A stretch of 64,000 bases of DNA from Spironucleus salmonicida (taxonomy: Eukaryota > Fornicata > Diplomonadida > Hexamitidae). Of the stretch, positions 57,799 through 64,000 are shown piece after piece; positions within the stretch are counted from its first letter, which is position 1, and each line of letters starts with the position of its first letter. The notes under the pieces were generated by a model. It searched no databases and was not told the DNA's origin. It worked only from the letters and a program-made list of their open reading frames with translations. The position numbers and the translations under genes are program-made. The DNA is taken from the NCBI GenBank assembly GCA_000497125.2, contig CM035316.1, positions 1,676,001-1,740,000 on the forward strand. The letters are read 5' to 3'.

Positions 57799-58950
57799 AT
57801 GTCCTTTCACCATTCCTTCATGTTTAGTCGTCGTCGTCGCCCTTAGAGGAAAAGAAAGAATGTTGTAGTTAAGGATCCAGAAACCTTTTTCATTGATATT
57901 GAGGAAAGTTTTGAGCTTATGGAACCCGAAGATGTTTTCCATGAACTTTCTATTGATAATACTTTCCGTTAAAACGTAGTTCCATATTTAGATCAGTTTT
58001 GTGAAAGATGTTTTTGTGGAAGATATGGCCTTATTGCAGGTGATCGTTTATCAGATCCTCCCCTTGAATCATCATTTTTGGGTTGTAAAGAGGAGAAACT
58101 AAATACTTGGTTAGAGGAATTTGGTAAGCTTTGCCATTCATTTACTACTATTAAAAATAAAATGGATGCTATATTACCTAAATTTTTGTAGTCAGCTCTA
58201 TCTCTTCCTGACGAAATTCAGTAAAGAGTATTCAAAATTTCTGCTAAAATAGTATCTATGAAGATCTACAACAAATCACATTCTTAAGATTTCTATCTTA
58301 CTGCTCTTTTTATTATGCCACATTATGAATAAATTATAGCTAAAGCACTAAATACTTTAAAGAATGAGCTAAACGAATAAGAAATATTTACGTTTTGTTT
58401 GTAATATGAATTTGTTAAAACATTAGAGAACTAAGAACATGAAATTATATTTTAAGAATGTGATTGGTTCAAGATTGAGTACGAAAAATATCAATATCAA
58501 ACAATGATTGATAACCAAGTTATAAAGGTTGCATAACTAATCAAAGACGTCAATTTTGAACATTTTGAAGAAGAATTAGAAAACGTTAAAGATATATGCA
58601 AAGAATAGTTCTTATAAGTTGTCTAAAAAGCAATTTTTGTAATTCTAGGATAATTAAATAAACAAAACTTTAGCACAGACATTGATACCTTATTTGTTAA
58701 AATAATACCTTATATCTAATAATTAGTGTAGACCGTACCTCAATAAGCAGAGTTTATGGATGTTATCCAAAATTAATGTTACCAAAACCCATCGCTCCAT
58801 GACAATTTTAAATAAATTTTATTGCTATTTTATAAGAACTAAATCATTGACGGGAGAGTCATTATCGCATGGTTCGATAGAGCCGATGGCAAAGGTAAAA
58901 AGTCTTTCACGTAACAAATCAATCAGTTTTGTTCCTGGCTAAAAGAGTGA
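57799..58950 (+). CDS. W2-domain protein (eIF5-mimic or eIF2B-epsilon-like)
   Basis: This 383-residue helical protein ends in a W2 domain (about 300-383): ILLLFYKNQIIDGRVIIAWF followed by FCSWLKE. W2 domains occur at the C-terminus of eIF5, eIF2B-epsilon and eIF4G, and in BZW/5MP proteins that bind eIF2. There is no nucleotidyltransferase domain (as in eIF2B-epsilon) nor a zinc ribbon (eIF5). A 5MP-like regulator is the closest architecture, but the N-terminal 290 residues, with a Cys-containing CERCFCGRYG, do not match clearly. Convergent with the next gene over 12 bp. Confidence 0.75.
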
Positions 58951-58962
58951 AGTTTCAATTTA

Positions 58963-59922
58963 TCATTTCATGACGACTTTTCCTCCGCCTTGCTGCTAAC
59001 CCATTCCCATCTAGTTTTACATTTTCTTGGCTGCTTTAGCTTTTTCTTTCTTCTAGATGCTCTCTAACTTAGTCTAAATAGCTTTTCTGTCAGATTCTCT
59101 CAAGCTCTTACTCTATAATTTGCGTTCTAATCCAGCAATTTTCTTAGCAAAATTCTCCCCAGCTGCAATTTATTATTATTAAGACTTCTGCTACGAAAGA
59201 TACTTCTTAGCAATCAACGTATTTTTATCTATCTGCTTTTGCTGGTCCAATGTAGTTTGTAGTTCAATAAGCTTTTTGGCAACCTCAAAAACACTAGCCA
59301 AAACCTTCTCGGTGTGCTAAATCGCACACTAAACAGTCAATTCCCCGTTCGCGTAAATAACAAAATCGGCGTTTTCGATTTTCAAGTTTTGAGCCAAACT
59401 GGGGTAAGACTCATACGTCTAAAATGGCACTATCTGCTGCTTTGAGGGCTGGAACCAGCAGAGCTAAGATGAAAAAGCACTTTTAGCGGCCGAAACCTTA
59501 TTTTAGGAAATGAGTGCACCGTAAAGATTTTGAGTTAATGGGACCGTAACGAGCTAGATAGTTGAGGTAGGCTCAATAAAAAGTGCATAATCGAGCAATT
59601 TCTGAATCAAATTTGAACTGGAGGGAAATTATGAGATCATTCTAAAGCTTCTATATGAGGATTTTTAACCAAAGTTAGTACCCGCTGTTCTGTAGAGGTT
59701 AGCGGTAAGTTTTAAAGGCGTGCTGCTTGTAAGCTTGAAATGAGTGGCTACGTGGGAATCCAAGGCTGCGCTGATTGGGTAAAATTAGGTTTTGTATGAT
59801 CTACGGCAAAGAATAGAAAATATTATCGACAGAATATAAATTGTAGAAGTTAGTTAAAATTATTTATCAGTTAAAATAATAACAAGTAGCTGGTTAAAGA
59901 ATATTGTAGCTTCAGCAAGCAT
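58963..59922 (-). CDS. CCDC47-like ER membrane protein, tentative
   Basis: A 319-residue frame runs from ATG 59922 to TGA 58963-58965. A hydrophobic N-terminus (FNQLLVIILT; YILSIIFSILC) precedes a soluble alpha/beta domain. A basic coiled tail (ERKLQSKSLRESDRKAIQTK) ends in KKMQNQMGMGQQQGGG. The order resembles DUF1682/CCDC47, a PAT-complex subunit that helps membrane-protein insertion and also ends in a Lys-rich coil. Similarity is by layout and a few positions only. GC content is higher than neighbours over most of the gene. Convergent with the W2 gene (12-bp gap). Confidence 0.65.
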
Positions 59923-60004
59923 TTAAGTATTAAGGAAAGAAGTTAGTAATTTATTTATTTAGTATTATACTTTATATATATTTTAAATTTAATTTTTTTA
60001 ATTA

Positions 60005-61285
60005 ATGAAATAAAAGTATATTGTACGGAAAGCTTAGCTTATGTTGAAAGATTAAGTTATTAGAGAGTTTCTCTATGATATTATAGAATCAAATACGTAA
60101 TAGAAAATATTAGCGTTTCCATAATCATTTTTTAGATAAAATCTAACATTTTATCAAATGAAGAGAGATTTCTAAAGTTTTATGAAGCTTAACTAATAAT
60201 TTTAGTACCAAAATACATAATTGCTTTATTTACTAATTACACCGTTTGCTGAATCAGTTTGTCCTCATTATTATTCGAAAGCTATATTTTTTTGTAAGGA
60301 TTGCGAAAATTATTCACCATGTAAGATTTGTCATGAAATTTAATATGATCATAAACTTATTTGTGATCATATAGTATGTGTTTAATGCTAAATGAAACAA
60401 AATATTAGTTAGAAGTGTATTTCATGTAATATTTAATTTGGTGAATATATGTGTGATAAATGTGGGATCCTAGATCTATTCACTAGCGAAACAAAGCCTG
60501 GGTTTCATTGTGATTAATGTGGAACATGCTTATTAGGTTATACGGAAGATTTTATACATTGCAACACGTGCAAGTTTTGTAGACTAAAAGAACATATATG
60601 TGTTGATTTTTAATGTTTTCTCTGTTTAGAAGATTTAAGTAGTAGTCAATAAGGAGCTATAAAGCTCAATTGTGGACATTTTATCCATAAAAATTGTAAA
60701 TAAAGAATGTTAAAAAGCAACTAATTCACTTGTGGTATCTGTAGAAAATTAATGTTAAGTAAACAGTAATAGATAATTTATAATAATGCTATGAGAGATA
60801 AATACTAATAAGAACCAATCTCTTAATTACTTCTTAAAAAATTCTTCTGGTACCAATGTAATGAATGTAGTAGAGAATTTATAGCAATTCAACATCCCAT
60901 AGGAGCTATGTGTTGTAATTGTATTAGTTTTAATACATCAATAAAATAAATATGTGACGATGCTCTTAACTGCGATTAAATATACCAAGAGTAAATTAAA
61001 GAAATTCTAATATAAAACGAATGTGTCCTTCAAAATAATGTCAGTGATCTATAATACTATGAATAACTATTACCTAAACTTTTTAGTGCTGAAATCTTGA
61101 AAAACTATGGTGAATGTAATGAAAATCAAATATTTCAATACATACTTATTGAGCTCTGTTTAAATGAAATAGACGAGGAAGAATTGATTAATTAACTAGA
61201 AGTGGTGGTATAAGAATATCAAAACAAGATGACAATTTAAGAAGTAAGTCTAAAACTCTTAGAATACAATAGTAATATTTAGTGA
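60005..61285 (+). CDS. RCHY1: CHY/RING zinc-finger E3 ubiquitin ligase (RCHY1-like)
   Basis: This 426-residue protein has the full Pirh2/RCHY1 zinc layout. CHY finger from about residue 88 (CPHYYSKAIFFCKDCENYSPCKICH ligand spacing, then DHKLICDHIVCVQCQ). CTCHY unit GEYMCDKCGILD with FHCDQCGTC and FIHCNTCKFC. RING-H2-like FQCFLCLEDL ... CGHFIHKNC ... CGICRKL. It then continues with a zinc ribbon (WYQCNECSREF) and an extra acidic helical tail absent from short animal Pirh2. E2-dependent ubiquitin transfer is inferred from the RING. Convergent with the SUN gene over 13 bp. Confidence 0.92.
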
Positions 61286-61298
61286 AGTACATTTCATA

Positions 61299-63155
61299 TC
61301 ATTTCCTTTCAAGTTATTCATATCGGCCATACATACCCATGAAATAAGCACACATAGTTTAGAACTAGCTATTATAATTTACTCTAAATCCTAGAATAAC
61401 GTCATTTTCACTAAGTCCAAATTCATATAGATCGAAAACTTATTCTTTAGGGCCTTCAACATCAAAAGTAATAGGTTTTAGAACTAGTTTTTCATCTGCT
61501 GTCTCAGTCCGCTTTTTCAAAATAATATTAATTTACTAAGGTACAGAGGTTCTACCATTCTGAAGAGTCTTAGAATAAGGATGTCCAACAACAAAATACC
61601 TTGGCATCGCAGGGAACTTCAATGAGACTTCGAAGAAAGCTTAATTGACTGTAGGGTAGCAATTTCCAGGGTGATAGTTTCGCATAAACATAACATGCTT
61701 TTTATTTCTCTATAGAGCCTTACCAATTGATTTCTAAATTCTAGTTACGTCTCTGGGATCAGCATTAAGTAGAGTAAAGTTATCAGCTATTTGATCAACT
61801 AACGAAACTGTATTAACATTCATATTTTCAAACTACTTTTCTGCTTTGGTTAGGAATACTTGGATTGAATTGAAATATTATTCTAACTTTAAAATCTTGT
61901 CCTTATTCATATCTTAATTTTTAGTAAGTGAGTCTAAATTCTTTTAAAGATTCTGGAAATCTTCCTTAAAATCACCTAGATTCTACATATGGTCAATAAC
62001 CTAGTCTTTAGGGAGATTAGTAAGATTAAGTGATTTGTGCTATTCGATTTAAGCTTCTAGGTTTTATAATTTTTATTAAATAATAACAAAATCTTTAGAG
62101 ATATTGATATTTTTAATGGGTTATGCAAGCTGCTTGGTAATATTAGATATAGAAATATTATGGTTTAATAGGCTAGTCTTATATTCATTAAGTTGTGTCT
62201 GTAAATCTTGTAACTATTTACCGAATTTTTTACTTTAAGCAGAATCTCCTTATTATATTCCGGACCCTTGTCCTGTTAAAGCGGCTATTCCCATAATACC
62301 AATACCAAAACAACACTATAGCATCATCCATACCATAAACAGCAAAATGGACAGTATTAACAACAAAAGAAATATTACACAAAATTTAAAACATTTTTAT
62401 TTACATGTCTTTGATTCTTTAAATCTGATATATTCCGACCAATCTGTAAGTTCAACAAAATACTTTTTAACTCTTTCTGCCATAGTACTTTCTTAATCAT
62501 GTAAGTCATCAGTTTATGAAATCTATTTCTTAATTTAAATAGAATGCTCTGACTGAGGCAGTTTAACTTGCTATATTATTTCAGATTCTGAGGATTAACT
62601 AGGCGAGAATGATCTGCGAGAATGATGTGACATCTCTCTCACGGAAGGATCCTTAATAGAAATTTCTTTAATTGATGGTTCTCTAATAGAATGATGTGAT
62701 ATTTCGTGGATTGAAGGGTTTTTAATAGAATGTAAAGAAGGGTCGTGTATAGATGATTCAGCGATTGAGGTAGGTTCCTTTACAGAATGATATGAAGGAT
62801 TTTTCATAGAAGGATCAATAATTGCTTCATGTGAAGTGCTCTCCTACTATGTAGTAGATGAGGAAGATTCAGTTTACTCAGAATCTTCCGTCTCTGGTTC
62901 CTCTTCAAACTTAATAGGCTTAACACTAATAACAATTTTTGGGAGTTATGGAATTACTGGAATTTAAATATCTTTTTCTTCAACCATTAAATATTCCAAT
63001 AAGCGTTCTTATCCCTCATCTGTATTTCTTATCTTAGCAGCAGTTATAGGAGACAATTTCTCTAGAAGCTCTTTCTTCTCTTCTCCGTGCTTAGATTTTG
63101 TCATTTTATCTAAATAGGGCTTGTCTTCATTTTAAGGATTGAATTTTACACTCAT
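61299..63155 (-). CDS. SUN-domain inner nuclear membrane protein
   Basis: This is a 618-residue type II nuclear envelope protein of the LINC complex. The nucleoplasmic N-terminus (1-265) contains the SIKDPS-type repeats. One TM helix (VIFLLLLILSILLFMVWMML) is followed by a luminal coiled coil (about 300-450). The C-terminal SUN domain has NYHPGNCYPTVNQAFFEVSL, matching the PGNCW start of SUN, and FRVNYNSQFQTMCAYFMGMYG, matching the terminal YxCLYRxRVHG strand. Partner KASH proteins connect to the cytoskeleton. The start is the first ATG of a frame that stays open across the TM region. Confidence 0.85.
62590..62830 (-). repeat. Degenerate short repeats in the SUN protein
   Basis: About ten imperfect units of the type S-I-(K/H)-(D/N/E/)-P-S, for example SIHDPSLHSIKNPSIHEISH and SIKEISIKDPSVREMSHH. 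They are rich in Ser and His in the nucleoplasmic domain, candidate phosphorylation or chromatin-binding sites. The DNA is imperfect, so it is older than the 45-bp array at 16861. Confidence 0.8.
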
Positions 63156-63275
63156 TATTAAAATGAAAAGAGCGGAATGAAAATTTTAATAATATGGTAA
63201 TTATATATAATATTTAGTAGATTCAAAAATTAACTAACATATTTATATAATATATAAAATTTGTAGACAACTAGA

Positions 63276-64000
63276 ATGATTAAAATAACAAGATTTGATT
63301 TTATTTCAATCCTTATTTCTATAGTCATTTCACCATTAATTTTTATAAAGTATAATTCCTATGGAATTAATTAGGTCTCTTCTAATATGTAAATTTTTAA
63401 TGATACCCAATATTAATAAGTTAAATCAAATATTGCTTTCTTTTCCAAATTTGATAGTAAAACTAATACCTTCTAACCAGAGATTTTATTACCTGGATAT
63501 TATTCTGGCAACAATTCAATATCGGTCGATAGACTTTAATTTGTTTACTTATAAAATGAATTATTGTATGGATAAAGATATAGTACTCCCATACAGTAAT
63601 CAATTTACCTAGGATAATAATAATTATTTACAGAAACTAAAGTAGCATAAGAATCATCATTTAGTTAAAAATATAATATTAATAGTGTTCATTCAAACGT
63701 TTATGGAAAAATTGTTTATATGGAATCAAATGATTTGATGGTTTATGGAATAACTGATGAATATGGATTATTTATTTAAAATGAGTAGCAAACATTACTT
63801 TCCACATAAATTTTATAGAAAGAAGTATTAAGCTTTACTGAAAATTCTTTTATTAACAAGATTCATACTTCAAAAATTCATTTACAGAATAACTCACTAT
63901 ATGTTACTATTGCTGGAAATAATGATACATTTATTGGAATATTTTCTGCAAATGTAAATATTAATGGCACAATTTAATGGTAATAAACATAATTAATACC
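63276..64000 (+). CDS. Membrane or secreted protein, truncated by the window edge
   Basis: The frame from ATG 63276 is open to the end of the window (more than 240 residues). An N-terminal hydrophobic segment (FISILISIVISPLIFIKY) looks like a signal anchor. The rest is beta-rich and Asn/Ser/Gln-rich (KIVYMESNDLMVYGITDEYG; YVTIAGNNDTFIGIFS), suggesting a propeller-like ectodomain. No family is recognised. It shares a 120-bp AT-rich divergent spacer with the SUN gene. Confidence 0.7.

Noticed and set aside
1-64000. Cluster of pseudogenes broken by TAA/TAG stops
   Set aside because: The breaks are only TAA and TAG, fall on conserved Gln sites, and TGA is absent inside nearly all the genes. Decay would produce all three stops and frameshifts.
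1-64000. Bacterial operons or a prokaryotic defence island
   Set aside because: The genes are eukaryotic (kinesin, p28, DRG2, SUN, UTP14, CLK kinase) and strands alternate gene by gene without operons.

Overview
This window is a gene-dense, AT-rich stretch of a protist nuclear genome with an altered genetic code. Nearly every gene is a long open frame that ends only at TGA and is full of in-frame TAA and TAG. At positions that are glutamine in well-known families (axonemal dynein light chain p28 at 57054-57761, for example), these codons are TAA or TAG. So UAA and UAG code for Gln and UGA is the only stop. With standard stops almost every gene here looks broken. This code is known in many ciliates, in hexamitid diplomonads and in oxymonads. 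Axonemal genes, a few apparent introns of about 20 nt and multi-gene chromosomal DNA fit a ciliate-like or hexamitid-like flagellate. The window alone does not settle which.

Layout: about 51 protein genes plus one tRNA gene cover more than nine tenths of the sequence. Genes mostly alternate strand. Convergent neighbours are separated by only 2-34 bp between stop codons, and divergent neighbours by about 44-210 bp containing TATA-like AT palindromes. From the left: a large HEAT-like protein, coiled-coil proteins, a UTP15-like protein, a solenoid protein, a DHHC acyltransferase, a protein kinase and a 1684-residue protein with ten 45-bp repeats (1-21 kb). Next come an STPG/SHIPPO protein, Xaa-Pro dipeptidase, membrane proteins, a kinesin and a DRG2 GTPase (21-31 kb). 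A selenocysteine tRNA (anticodon UCA) lies at 31652-31736.

The right half holds an ankyrin protein with a GC-rich body, a Myb/SANT protein, a Cys-rich membrane protein, a CorA/MRS2-like protein with GQN in place of GMN, an ankyrin/multi-TM protein, MORN and STPG proteins, UTP14 and a LAMMER kinase. These are followed by a P-loop protein, a second DHHC enzyme, a PreP-type M16C peptidase, p28, a W2-domain protein, a CCDC47-like protein, a CHY/RING E3 ligase, a SUN-domain protein and a truncated membrane protein.

Functionally the genes are ordinary eukaryotic housekeeping and cilium genes: axoneme (p28, STPG, MORN, kinesin), SSU processome (UTP14, UTP15-like), translation-related GTPase and W2 proteins, proteolysis, lipidation and nuclear envelope. 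No mobile elements or prokaryotic systems are seen. The most notable point is the tRNA-Sec in a genome whose only stop is UGA, so UGA probably means both stop and selenocysteine. Several genes here also carry an in-frame UGA, explained either by tiny introns or by recoding.
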